DNA from: JAAFIP01 sp031431335 | GTDB lineage: Bacteria > Pseudomonadota > Gammaproteobacteria > Burkholderiales > Burkholderiaceae_C | Assembly (NCBI GenBank): GCA_031431335.1 | Contig: JANPDG010000079.1 | Location: forward strand, 1-29,141 | Direction: 5' to 3' | DNA: 29,141 nt | Shown: one piece after another, positions 17,949 to 25,319 of the stretch | Numbering within the stretch: position 1 is the stretch's first letter | Layout: every line of letters starts with the position of its first letter | Translations under genes and position numbers: made by a program | Notes under the pieces: model-generated | Database searches by the model: none | What the model was told of the DNA's origin: nothing | Seen by the model: only the letters and a program-made list of their open reading frames with translations

Positions 17949-19895
17949 TTAGGAGCTTAACAGAGCTGTTACCCGCTCTTTCAAGATATTCGGGTCAACC
18001 GCGCTGGCGGGCATAGGCTGGCCTACATTGAGTCCGACCCGGCTAAATATACCGCGCCTAAAGGGCCGTACCATCGCGCCATTTTTTTCAATCCGGCTGA
18101 AGTAGCTGCCCCACAGATTGGTCAGCGCCATCGGTATGACGGGTGGCTCGATGCCTTGGGCTTTGGCATCTTCTAAGATTTTCATAATGCCGCCCTTAAA
18201 CTCTTGCAGCGTGCCGTCTTTGGTAATGCCGCCTTCGGGAAATATAGCGAGCAAATCACCTTCTTTGAGCACTGCTTGCACATCAACAAATGCCTGCGCG
18301 TACGCAGCGGGGTCTTCAGAACGGGGCGCAATGGGGATAGCCTTGGCCAGCTTGAACATCCAGCCGAGTACCGGGATTTTAAAAATACGGTGGTCCATGA
18401 CAAAACGAATAGGCCGCGGGCTGGCCGCCATGAGCAGCACCGCATCAATAAAACTCACATGGTTGCAGGTCAATATAGCCGCGCCTTCGATGGGGATGTG
18501 GTGGTCGCCCGTCACTTTGAAGCGGTACACGCAGCGTGATGCGATCCAAGCTACAAAGCGCAAGAAATACTCTGGCACCAGCATGAAGATATAAAACGCT
18601 ACTACAGCGTTGGCCAGACCCGTGAATAAAAAGATCTGCGGTATGGTGAACTCTGCTTTGAGAAGCGCGCCGGCTATTACCGAGCTGGCAATCATGAACA
18701 GCGCGTTCAAAATATTATTGGCTGCGATGATGCGGGCGCGGTGTGTGGGCTGGCTGCGCAGCTGGATCAACGCATACATAGGCACGCTGTACAGACCAGC
18801 AAATAAACTCAGCAGGGCCAAGTCAGCCATCACACGCCAGTGCGCGCTTGTGCTGATGAACTGGCCCACACCCATCTCGGCGCTTGCAGGGAGACCGCGT
18901 GAGGCAAAATACAGGTCAATCGAAAAAATGCTCATGCCAATAGCGCCCAGCGGCACGAGGCCAATCTCCACATGGCGGCGGCTTAAGGTTTCGCACAGCA
19001 GCGAACCGATGGCAATGCCAATAGAAAACACCACCAACAAGAGCGATGCTACTTGGCTGTTGCCATGTAGCACCTCTTTGGCAAAGCTAGGAAACTGACT
19101 TAAAAAAACCGCACCAAAAAACCACATCCAGCTGATGCCCAGCAAAGACCTGAACACCACGGTATTGCCATGTGCCAGCTTGAGGTTGGCAATCGTTTCG
19201 GTGACTGGGTTCCAGTTGATCTTCAGACCTGGGTCTGTCGCTGGTACCGATGGAATGAATTGCGCAACCGCCCTACCTATAAGCGCTGCAGCCACGCAGG
19301 CTACGGCCACATAAGTGGGGCCTACTTGCGGCAGAGCCACTAGCAGTCCGCCCACCACTTGCCCCGCGAGGATGGCCACAAAAGTACCCATCTCCACCAT
19401 GCCATTGCCACCGGTCAGCTCGCGCTCGCTGAGCACCTGGGGCATGTAGGCAAATTTCACTGGGCCAAATAATGTGGAGTGCAACCCCATTAGAAATGTG
19501 CAGCTCAGCAATATCGGCACGCTGGCGGTATAAAACCCAAAAGCTGCCAATAGCATGATGCCGATTTCGAGATTTTTGACAAAGCGAATAACTTTGGTTT
19601 TGTCATACTTGTCCGTTACTTGGCCGCTGGTGGCGCTGAACAGCAAGAACGGCAAAATAAACAAAGCGCCAATCGCCAGACCCGCCATGGCCGGAGGCAG
19701 CCAGCTGATGCTGAGCTGGTAAGTCACCATCACAGTAAAAGCAAACTTAAAGAGGTTGTCGTTGGCGGCTCCTGCAAACTGCGTCCAAAAGAAGGGCGCA
19801 AAGCGGCGCTGGCTCAAAAGCGCGAACTGATTGGGATACTCGGGTGCTACATGCGGGTCTGCAGTGTTGCTCTCGTGCGATGGAATGGCTGCCAT
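17949..19895 (-). CDS. LplT-like MFS transporter fused to a PlsC acyltransferase
   Basis: 648 residues with two modules. Residues about 30-445 form an MFS permease of the lysophospholipid-transporter (LplT) type (FFWTQFAGAANDNLFKFAF, later GQVTDKYDKTK). Residues about 455-648 form a glycerolipid acyltransferase with NHVSFID (H479, D484), PIAPR and FPEGG (552-556). In E. coli LplT flips lysophospholipids inward and the separate Aas (PlsC plus acyl-ACP synthetase) re-acylates them. Here transporter and acyltransferase are one chain and the synthetase domain is absent, so the acyl donor must come from elsewhere. Such fusions occur in other Proteobacteria. An AGGAG precedes the ATG at 19895. Confidence 0.94.
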   Translation of the reverse strand: MAAIPSHESNTADPHVAPEYPNQFALLSQRRFAPFFWTQFAGAANDNLFKFAFTVMVTYQLSISWLPPAMAGLAIGALFILPFLLFSATSGQVTDKYDKTKVIRFVKNLEIGIMLLAAFGFYTASVPILLSCTFLMGLHSTLFGPVKFAYMPQVLSERELTGGNGMVEMGTFVAILAGQVVGGLLVALPQVGPTYVAVACVAAALIGRAVAQFIPSVPATDPGLKINWNPVTETIANLKLAHGNTVVFRSLLGISWMWFFGAVFLSQFPSFAKEVLHGNSQVASLLLVVFSIGIAIGSLLCETLSRRHVEIGLVPLGAIGMSIFSIDLYFASRGLPASAEMGVGQFISTSAHWRVMADLALLSLFAGLYSVPMYALIQLRSQPTHRARIIAANNILNALFMIASSVIAGALLKAEFTIPQIFLFTGLANAVVAFYIFMLVPEYFLRFVAWIASRCVYRFKVTGDHHIPIEGAAILTCNHVSFIDAVLLMAASPRPIRFVMDHRIFKIPVLGWMFKLAKAIPIAPRSEDPAAYAQAFVDVQAVLKEGDLLAIFPEGGITKDGTLQEFKGGIMKILEDAKAQGIEPPVIPMALTNLWGSYFSRIEKNGAMVRPFRRGIFSRVGLNVGQPMPASAVDPNILKERVTALLSS

Positions 19896-19935
19896 AGTGC
19901 TCCTAGCGGATTGTCGTTATACAGGGCGCGATCAG

Positions 19936-20817
19936 TTAGGCTGCGCCCTTGTGATTTGCATTATGTCGCAGAGCCCAGACCACAGGCAACGCAGCCAAGC
20001 TGGCGGCAATGTGTTTGAGGCTATGGCCTGAAACCACAGAGTCGGTGGCGCTGTAGATTGCTTCATCGGCCATTTCAAATATCTTAGCCACCACATAAAT
20101 AGCGATCAATACGCCCCAGCGGATACCGAGCGCGCCCGATTGTCGCGGCTGGCTAGCGGCCCACAAGACCACAGCCATGCCGCCAAATTGCACCACTGCC
20201 CAAGGCGCTATCGCTCCGATCGCGTAGTTGATCCACGCCGCCAACAGGCCCGCTGCCAACACGCTCACCCATACATAAGGCGCTGCACGCAGGCTCACGC
20301 GTTCGGCCGATGCCAAACCCAGTACGCCTGCAAACGCCACTGCCATCCCCGCACGGTCAACTGCCAAGCCCCATGCGCTAGGTGCCCAATGGTAGTAGCC
20401 AGAGCTTAGGCAGGTGAGCAGCAGGCCCACAAAAAATACACCCGCTGCTTGGCGCGTGGCTTGGTGCACCAGCGGCGCTTTGCGCAGCGACCACAAGCCC
20501 CATAGTCCCATGGGAATAAAGGCCAGATTGCTCAGCACGTCCATGGCATTGGGAATACTCCAAAGAGCACGTGCGTCAATAAAAGGGTGTCCGTGCGCGT
20601 GTACGCGGCTGTGGCCGTGGGCATTGAGCTGGCTCGGTAGCCAGTCTGCGATGGTTGAGCCGCCCACTGTAGCGACGAGTATGCCGACTACAGCTATCAG
20701 GGCCAGCACTGCGCCGATCACCAAGAGCCGCTGCTCGGCTGGGCTGAGCCACTCTCTAGGTTGGGGTGTGTGAGTGCGTTCTATTTTTCGATGGCTAGAA
20801 ACGGACGATGCAGACAT
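19936..20817 (-). CDS. CREST-superfamily (alkaline-ceramidase-like) membrane protein
   Basis: From the ATG at 20817 the protein has 293 residues; in-frame starts also exist at 20844 (ATG) and 20922 (TTG). The chosen one has GAGAAAT upstream. About seven hydrophobic helices follow a cytoplasmic leader. Conserved-looking residues match the CREST hydrolase pattern: SSGYYHWAP (S139, H143), VDRAG (D154) and SGHSLKHIAASL (H265, H269), the Ser/Asp/His set that binds zinc in alkaline ceramidases and relatives. A His-rich segment AHGHSRVHAHGH lies between helices 1 and 2 (66-77). The substrate could be a ceramide or another amide or ester lipid. It follows the leftward lipoprotein gene but is separated by a terminator. 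Confidence 0.7.
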   Translation of the reverse strand: MSASSVSSHRKIERTHTPQPREWLSPAEQRLLVIGAVLALIAVVGILVATVGGSTIADWLPSQLNAHGHSRVHAHGHPFIDARALWSIPNAMDVLSNLAFIPMGLWGLWSLRKAPLVHQATRQAAGVFFVGLLLTCLSSGYYHWAPSAWGLAVDRAGMAVAFAGVLGLASAERVSLRAAPYVWVSVLAAGLLAAWINYAIGAIAPWAVVQFGGMAVVLWAASQPRQSGALGIRWGVLIAIYVVAKIFEMADEAIYSATDSVVSGHSLKHIAASLAALPVVWALRHNANHKGAA

Positions 20818-20960
20818 AGATTTGTATTTCTCAGTGTTGAACATGCCTGCGAGTGTGCTGGCAGATTGCGGGTCAATAAGAAGGAACGAACAAGCCGCGC
20901 GGCACACCACCTGGGGTACCAATAAACGCTACTTTTGCGGCCTAGACTTTAGAGTGAGGC

Positions 20961-20997
20961 AAAAAAAACCGCTACCAGAACGCATCTGATAGCGGTT
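20961..20997 (-). terminator. Rho-independent terminator
   Basis: Read on the minus strand: AACCGCTATCAG, a 7-base loop, CTGGTAGCGGTT (12-bp stem with one G-U type pair), followed directly by eight T. It lies about 43 bp after the stop of the leftward lipoprotein gene (21040-22044) and should end that transcript before the CREST gene. Confidence 0.93.
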
Positions 20998-21039
20998 AAA
21001 CCTTGGTGAAAATTGGAATCAGCGCTTACAGCGCAACGG

Positions 21040-22044
21040 TTATTGCACTGGCGTCGTCACAGATAAATCTTTGAGGGCACCCCACATCTGCGGCTGCATG
21101 CTGCGGGCATATTCGCTCACGCTGATGTGGCGCGCATGCGGCAAACTTGCGTCAAGGCGTGCGCCGCGTTCGATGAGGAGTTTGGCGGTGCGCAGTCTGG
21201 AGCTGTCGTCTGCAGCAAAGCCAGGGCTCATGGTGCGCGCCAGAGGGAGCCAAGGAACATAGCCTGCGCCTTTGGCGGGCGCGCGGTGCACCAGCGAGGG
21301 TACTTTTTGTGTCCACCAACTGATCGCAGCCACATCGCCTTGGGCTAGTGCTGACTCAAAACCTGAAATATCTGTGGCTATCGCTTGCGCAGGACGGTGT
21401 CCGGCAGTGATCAAGTCATCGACCCAAGGCTCGCCCAAGCTCGAAGGATGAATACTCGACAGCACGCTGAAAGAGGTTTTTTCCGGGTTGAGATAGCCTT
21501 GCTGTACCCACTGCGCGACCAAAGTAGATAAGCCTGCCTTTTGGGCCTCGGGACAGGTCAGCATACTCAGTACGGGCCCTGAGACAGACGCAGCATCTGC
21601 AACAGCCAGCCACTCTACAGCCTCCAGTGTGGATGCTGGCATTTGGGTAAACGCAGGACAAGCGGTGGTTTTGGCCATCGCCAGCAAAGGCGCTTCACTG
21701 CAGCGCTCAGGCACAGCTCCTTTGGTTAAGAGCTCGGGTAAACCATGCCACCTGGCAGGGTCGCGCGCAAAATTCGTCAGAGGACAGGCATCTAAGACGC
21801 GCGCATTGACATCTTTGGCAAGCAGCGTACCGCTTTTGTAAGCGCCGCAACGCGAAGTTAGTGCACGCTCTACACTCGATAGGTTATTGCAAAATGTGGG
21901 CAGTGTTTCAACGTATTGGGCTACAACTAGGGCCGCAGTCGTCATGCAGCCAGACAGGTGTGTAGTAAGTAGCAGTGCCCCGAGGCTGACTCTAAGTAAG
22001 CGCAAAGTGCGTGCAGCAAAAGCAACCGAATGTGATGTATGCAT
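21040..22044 (-). CDS. Putative lipoprotein with an ankyrin-like C-terminal segment
   Basis: From the ATG at 22044 the protein has 334 residues; the frame is open to an ATG at 22086, but the later start gives a classical lipoprotein signal: basic start, hydrophobic LGALLLTT and lipobox HLSGC (C33). Several mature cysteines could form disulfides. The C-terminal RLRTAKLLIERGARLDAS is like one ankyrin repeat, and SGFESALAQGDVAAISWW resembles another degenerate one. I do not recognise the family; an outer-membrane or periplasmic interaction protein is plausible. A hairpin sits just upstream of the start, and a strong terminator follows. Confidence 0.75.
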   Translation of the reverse strand: MHTSHSVAFAARTLRLLRVSLGALLLTTHLSGCMTTAALVVAQYVETLPTFCNNLSSVERALTSRCGAYKSGTLLAKDVNARVLDACPLTNFARDPARWHGLPELLTKGAVPERCSEAPLLAMAKTTACPAFTQMPASTLEAVEWLAVADAASVSGPVLSMLTCPEAQKAGLSTLVAQWVQQGYLNPEKTSFSVLSSIHPSSLGEPWVDDLITAGHRPAQAIATDISGFESALAQGDVAAISWWTQKVPSLVHRAPAKGAGYVPWLPLARTMSPGFAADDSSRLRTAKLLIERGARLDASLPHARHISVSEYARSMQPQMWGALKDLSVTTPVQ

Positions 22045-22051
22045 AAAAACC

Positions 22052-22078
22052 TGTAGTGTGACGTATCTAAACACTACA
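22052..22078. promoter_or_regulatory. 8-bp inverted repeat in the lipoprotein leader
   Basis: TGTAGTGT (22052-22059) and ACACTACA (22071-22078) flank 11 bases. It lies 8 bp upstream of the ATG at 22044, overlapping the ribosome-binding region on the minus strand. It could be an operator or a translation-controlling hairpin. It also disfavours the upstream ATG at 22086, since it would then be coding. Confidence 0.5.
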
Positions 22079-22128
22079 AGTGGCATGCCATATTTGAATG
22101 CTAATTCGTAATAAAAGTAAACAAATGT

Positions 22129-23412
22129 TTAAATGATGAAAACAGTGAGCACGCCTGTGTAGCCATACAAATGCTGGTGCGCTATCTCGCCTCCGGCGAA
22201 AAACCCGACCAAGGGCACATCGCCCAGCGCATGGCGCACCAACTGTAGTTCAGCGCTGGGGGCGCCAAAGTGCGGGCCGCCTCGGCCTGCGCAGCTGATG
22301 TAAATAGCGCCTGCAATGCGACGCCCTGGGCTGGGTGCAGCATCAGCGCTGTCCGCTTGCTGCACAGGCGCCCATTCCATAGAAGCTTCGGCAGGCTCGA
22401 GCTCCTCGCGGATCTCAGCGCAGATACGCGTTAAATCGCGCCGCGCCGCATCGACATTACGGCTGCAAAACACCATCCTGCCGCCCAGCTGCACCATGTC
22501 TGCAATCGCAACGCCTTGGCGCGCGGGGTCTAAGCCCACGATGTGGCGCACCCGGGTGTCTTGTCCAAAGCTGCCCACAGCATTGACGGCATGATCGCCT
22601 TTGTTGGTCAGTCCGACCAAGGTGTGGCGCAGTTTCTCTAAGGCTGTACGCGGCTCAGCCAAGCTAACCCCCAGATCTTCTAATAGCACCTCCAGTGCGC
22701 TGTGTCCATCAAGCTCAGTGACAACATTGCCTTCGCAGGCGGTGATTGTGCGTACTTTGGATTTTTTGCCAGCTGCTGTGGTCAAGGGCTCGCACCCCTG
22801 TGTGACGCGGGACAGCATGGCTACGCTGTCGGTAAATGCGACTCCACTGAGCCCCCCGCTAAACACACCAGTGGCTTTGCCTTGGCCGCGCACATTACCG
22901 TTGCCACTGACAGCAAACTGCACTGTAGCTCCCCGGCTGGATGCCAAGCCACCAAAAAGGTAGCCCGACTCAGTGCGTTCAGACAGCTCTTGCAACAGCT
23001 CAGTCAAATCGGGGGTACTGCCGTCCGCATGCACCAGCGCTGTGTGCGCATCAAAAAACCCGTGCTGCGCGCCCAGAGGCGCTACGCCGCTAAAAACGCG
23101 GTATTGGCCCGCAGGCAGCTCGCAGAGCATGACCGCCAGGGCAGGTTCGTCAAAATACTCCACATTGTTGGCTGCAATACCGATGCCCACCGTGCCTGTC
23201 CAGTCGGGCACGGTGGGCAGCTCGGCGCTCAGGTGTTCCAAAATGGCTTCGGCCTCGCTGGCGTAGTGGTCGGTGATGTAGACAATGGCCAGCGTGGGTT
23301 GTTGGGCATAGTCATGCAGGGCGATTTGTGCGCGCAGTTGAGCCAATACTAAGCCTGCTGCCATGCGCCACTGCGGATGCGTGGCGTGGCCAAATGGAAA
23401 GAGTTTTGTCAC
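22129..23412 (-). CDS. FIST-domain sensory protein
   Basis: 427 residues, apparently cytosolic. The N-terminal half (about 25-220) fits FIST_N, with PTLAIVYITDHYASEAEAIL, a GTVGIGI strand and SGYLFGGLASSRG. The C-terminal half (about 245-425) fits FIST_C and ends in the typical GFFAGGEIAHQHLYGYTGVL. FIST domains are predicted to bind small ligands such as amino acids and usually accompany signalling modules; here the protein stands alone without kinase or cyclase domains. Start is a GTG at 23412 with AAGGGGG upstream. It follows phaM by 15 bp on the same strand, so co-transcription is likely. Confidence 0.9.
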   Translation of the reverse strand: MTKLFPFGHATHPQWRMAAGLVLAQLRAQIALHDYAQQPTLAIVYITDHYASEAEAILEHLSAELPTVPDWTGTVGIGIAANNVEYFDEPALAVMLCELPAGQYRVFSGVAPLGAQHGFFDAHTALVHADGSTPDLTELLQELSERTESGYLFGGLASSRGATVQFAVSGNGNVRGQGKATGVFSGGLSGVAFTDSVAMLSRVTQGCEPLTTAAGKKSKVRTITACEGNVVTELDGHSALEVLLEDLGVSLAEPRTALEKLRHTLVGLTNKGDHAVNAVGSFGQDTRVRHIVGLDPARQGVAIADMVQLGGRMVFCSRNVDAARRDLTRICAEIREELEPAEASMEWAPVQQADSADAAPSPGRRIAGAIYISCAGRGGPHFGAPSAELQLVRHALGDVPLVGFFAGGEIAHQHLYGYTGVLTVFII

Positions 23413-23427
23413 TAATGCCCCCTTCGC

Positions 23428-24096
23428 TTAGCTGCGCTTGCGGGCGGGAGACTTTTTGGCCGTTGTTCTTCGACTTGCAGCCGACTTAGTGAGTTGATTG
23501 ACTGTAGATTTGGCGCTGTTAAATGCGGTTTGGGTCATAGCCTTGGCCACATTCTTGGTGGTGTCCATCGCAGTTTTTTGCGCTGCGTCTTTCATGGCGC
23601 CACTGGCTATTTGGCCAAACTGCTGGGACAGCGAAGTCCACAATTGCATAGGATCGATGATGCCGCCAGGCACCGGGCTGCCCGTTGTTTTAGTGGTTGA
23701 TTTTTTACGTGCTGCAGGCTTTTTTCCGGTCACGGTTTCTATGGCCTTGTCTTTGGCGCTGTACACGGCGCTGGCTACGGTGTCGGCAGCTTTGAGCTTG
23801 AAAGCGTTGGCGACATCGCCCATATTGAAGTTCATGCCCTTGAGTGTGGCCAAGGTCATTTTTTGTACTTCGAGTGCAGTGATCGTAGCGGCAAGTGCTT
23901 TGGCGTTTTGGTCTAGCCAAAACTGCACTGTCTTGAGTTCATCAATGCGTTTGTCCAGCTCTTCGACGTTGAGCGTCGGTGCAACCCAGTTGGCGGGGTT
24001 GGGCAGTTGCGGAATATTTTGTGCAGCACCTTTGGCCAAGTTTTGTAGAAAATCAAATCCGGGAACAAATTTGCCAAAGGGGTTTGCATCGCTCAT
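23428..24096 (-). CDS. phaM: PhaM-type polyhydroxybutyrate granule/nucleoid linker protein
   Basis: 222 residues. The N-terminal part (NPFGKFVPGFDFLQNLAKGA, then ELDKRIDELKTVQFWLDQNA and ALEVQKMTLATLKGMN) closely resembles Ralstonia eutropha PhaM as I recall it. The rest is phasin-like and amphipathic, with two basic Lys/Arg/Ala/Pro clusters (KKPAARKKSTTK in the middle, RRTTAKKSPARKRS at the end) suited to DNA binding. In Ralstonia PhaM activates PHB synthase PhaC and attaches granules to the nucleoid. No pha biosynthesis gene is in the window. GGAGC precedes the ATG; a perfect inverted repeat lies just upstream; the FIST gene follows after 15 bp. Confidence 0.83.
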   Translation of the reverse strand: MSDANPFGKFVPGFDFLQNLAKGAAQNIPQLPNPANWVAPTLNVEELDKRIDELKTVQFWLDQNAKALAATITALEVQKMTLATLKGMNFNMGDVANAFKLKAADTVASAVYSAKDKAIETVTGKKPAARKKSTTKTTGSPVPGGIIDPMQLWTSLSQQFGQIASGAMKDAAQKTAMDTTKNVAKAMTQTAFNSAKSTVNQLTKSAASRRTTAKKSPARKRS

Positions 24097-24108
24097 GGGG
24101 GCTCCGTA

Positions 24109-24133
24109 GGTAAGCTGATGGACACAGCTTACC
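24109..24133. promoter_or_regulatory. 8-bp inverted repeat before phaM
   Basis: GGTAAGCT (24109-24116) and AGCTTACC (24126-24133) are perfect arms with a 9-base loop, ending 12 bp before the phaM ATG and next to its Shine-Dalgarno. Candidate operator for a dimeric repressor, or an mRNA hairpin modulating phaM translation. Confidence 0.5.
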
Positions 24134-24188
24134 GTACATTGAGCGCAAAAACCATAACGTTTTCGGCTATGGTGGCAAGGCCAAAAGC

Positions 24189-24479
24189 CTAGGGTTTGGC
24201 TGGCGCACTAGCCCCATCCATTGGCGCAGTGGCAGGTGGTGTGGGCGCTGGGCTAGCCATTGGTGGCGCAGAAGGTGGAGTAGACAGTGCTGGCGGCTCA
24301 GCACCCATGCCGGTACCACCGCTTTTGGCCGCGTCTTTGCAGCCAGTCAGCGCCAATATGGCCGCACTGAGCAGCACAAGAGCGGCGCCCTTCATCAGCC
24401 AAGTGGTAGAGGTTGAGCGCACAGGGTCGTCGCGAAATAGTCGGGGCTGGCTGTCTGAGAGGTAAACATCATATTTCAT
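24189..24479 (-). CDS. Small Pro/Ala-rich putative lipoprotein
   Basis: 96 residues from the ATG at 24479. A hydrophobic segment (MKGAALVLLSAAILALTGC) ends in a lipobox-like LTGC (C47) and is followed by a Pro/Ala/Ser/Thr-rich tail suited to an extended periplasmic linker. A second ATG at 24395 would start exactly at this segment and make a standard 68-residue lipoprotein; neither start has a clear ribosome-binding site. Low-complexity composition prevents family assignment. It lies 92 bp upstream of phaM on the same strand. Confidence 0.6.
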   Translation of the reverse strand: MKYDVYLSDSQPRLFRDDPVRSTSTTWLMKGAALVLLSAAILALTGCKDAAKSGGTGMGAEPPALSTPPSAPPMASPAPTPPATAPMDGASAPAKP

Positions 24480-24610
24480 GGCAAAGGACCGCTTGAGAGC
24501 GGCGCAGTTAAAGTTGAACAGGGTTCCACCTTATGTGCCCAGCCTCGTATTTGCAAGCGTTTCTCACAACCAGAGAGCAACACTACAGAATATTGCCTGC
24601 GCAATCAATT

Positions 24611-24664
24611 TGACACTTTTTCGAGGTAGATATTGGATAGTCAGCTATTTATTTTATAGTATTA
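24611..24664 (-). repeat. Dispersed repeat copy 6
   Basis: Short, more diverged form on the minus strand: ACTATAAAAT arm, core ATAGCTGACTAT, ATCTACCTCGA, AAAAGTG. It lies about 60 bp beyond the hpf terminator in the same direction as hpf, in the 290-bp spacer 24480-24769. The rest of that spacer shows no gene I trust. Confidence 0.8.
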
Positions 24665-24725
24665 GTGTGTGATTATGTGGAGTGATGGCATAGCCCGCAG
24701 TGATGTGGTAACGCACAAGAGACGT

Positions 24726-24749
24726 AAAAAAAGCCGCATGAAGCGGCTT
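24726..24749 (-). terminator. Rho-independent terminator of hpf
   Basis: On the minus strand AAGCCGC (24749-24743), a 5-base loop and GCGGCTT (24737-24731) form a 7-bp GC-rich stem followed by a T-run (complement of A 24726-24732). It lies 20-45 bp after the hpf stop codon. Confidence 0.92.
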
Positions 24750-24769
24750 GGGGGATGCACTAGCAGAGT

Positions 24770-25102
24770 TTACTGTAGTGTGCGTTTAACGGATTCAAAA
24801 GCGTGGTTTTGGATCTTGGTTTTATGGCGATTGACTTGGCGGTCTAGCTTGTCTACCAGATCGTCGACTGCGGCGTACAGGTCAGCGTGGCTGCTTTCGG
24901 CAAATAGGTCGTTGCCTTTGACATGGATGTTGCATTCCGCTCGTTGGCGGCGCTCTTTTTCTTTCTGTTTTTCGACCGTGAGCAAGACTTTTACGTCGAC
25001 TACTTGGTCAAAGTGGCGTGATATTCGATCGAGTTTACTGGTCACATACGTTCGCAGGGCGGGGGTTACTTCAAGGTGGTGACCACTGATCGTCAAGTTC
25101 AT
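24770..25102 (-). CDS. hpf: Ribosome hibernation-promoting factor (short HPF/RaiA family)
   Basis: 110 residues from the ATG at 25102, preceded by AGGAG at good spacing (an upstream ATG at 25168 is not the family start). It begins MNLTISGHHLEVTPALRTYV, with KLDRISRHFDQVVDVKVLL and a Lys/Arg-rich helix (EKQKEKERRQRAECNIHVKG), ending in the DLYAAVDDLVDKLDRQVNRH helix of the family. Binds the 30S decoding region and promotes inactive ribosome dimers in stationary phase. In many Proteobacteria it follows rpoN; here an MFS gene lies upstream (gap 217 bp), and a terminator follows, so it appears monocistronic. Confidence 0.94.
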   Translation of the reverse strand: MNLTISGHHLEVTPALRTYVTSKLDRISRHFDQVVDVKVLLTVEKQKEKERRQRAECNIHVKGNDLFAESSHADLYAAVDDLVDKLDRQVNRHKTKIQNHAFESVKRTLQ

Positions 25103-25319
25103 AGGGAGACTCCTAAATGCTCTCGTTGCACAAACGTTGGAGGCTGGTTTGACGCACAACCCCAACACCTAAAAACAACTCAAAACTGATCTTTTCTACG
25201 CTTGAAGTTACTATGCACCGAAACTTTAGTGTTCGCAATCTTGCAGTGCAACAAAACGCAAGTAACACACTACTTTATGGATGTAAGTCTTTGATTTTCA
25301 TCATTAAATTTATTTTTAA
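25103..25319. other. Spacer between the MFS gene and hpf
   Basis: 217 bases with no gene. The part next to the MFS stop is AT-rich, including a TTAATTATTTTG stretch. It should contain the hpf promoter on the minus strand, but I could not pick out a confident -35/-10 pair or terminator hairpin. Confidence 0.4.

Noticed and set aside
24478..24672. 64-codon plus-strand frame
   Set aside because: Overlaps the opposite start of the small lipoprotein gene and its end runs through dispersed repeat copy 6; no ribosome site.
25180..25230. A further repeat copy upstream of hpf
   Set aside because: On the minus strand CATAGTAACTT followed by GCGTAGAAAAG has similar words but lacks the ATAG/CTAT stem.
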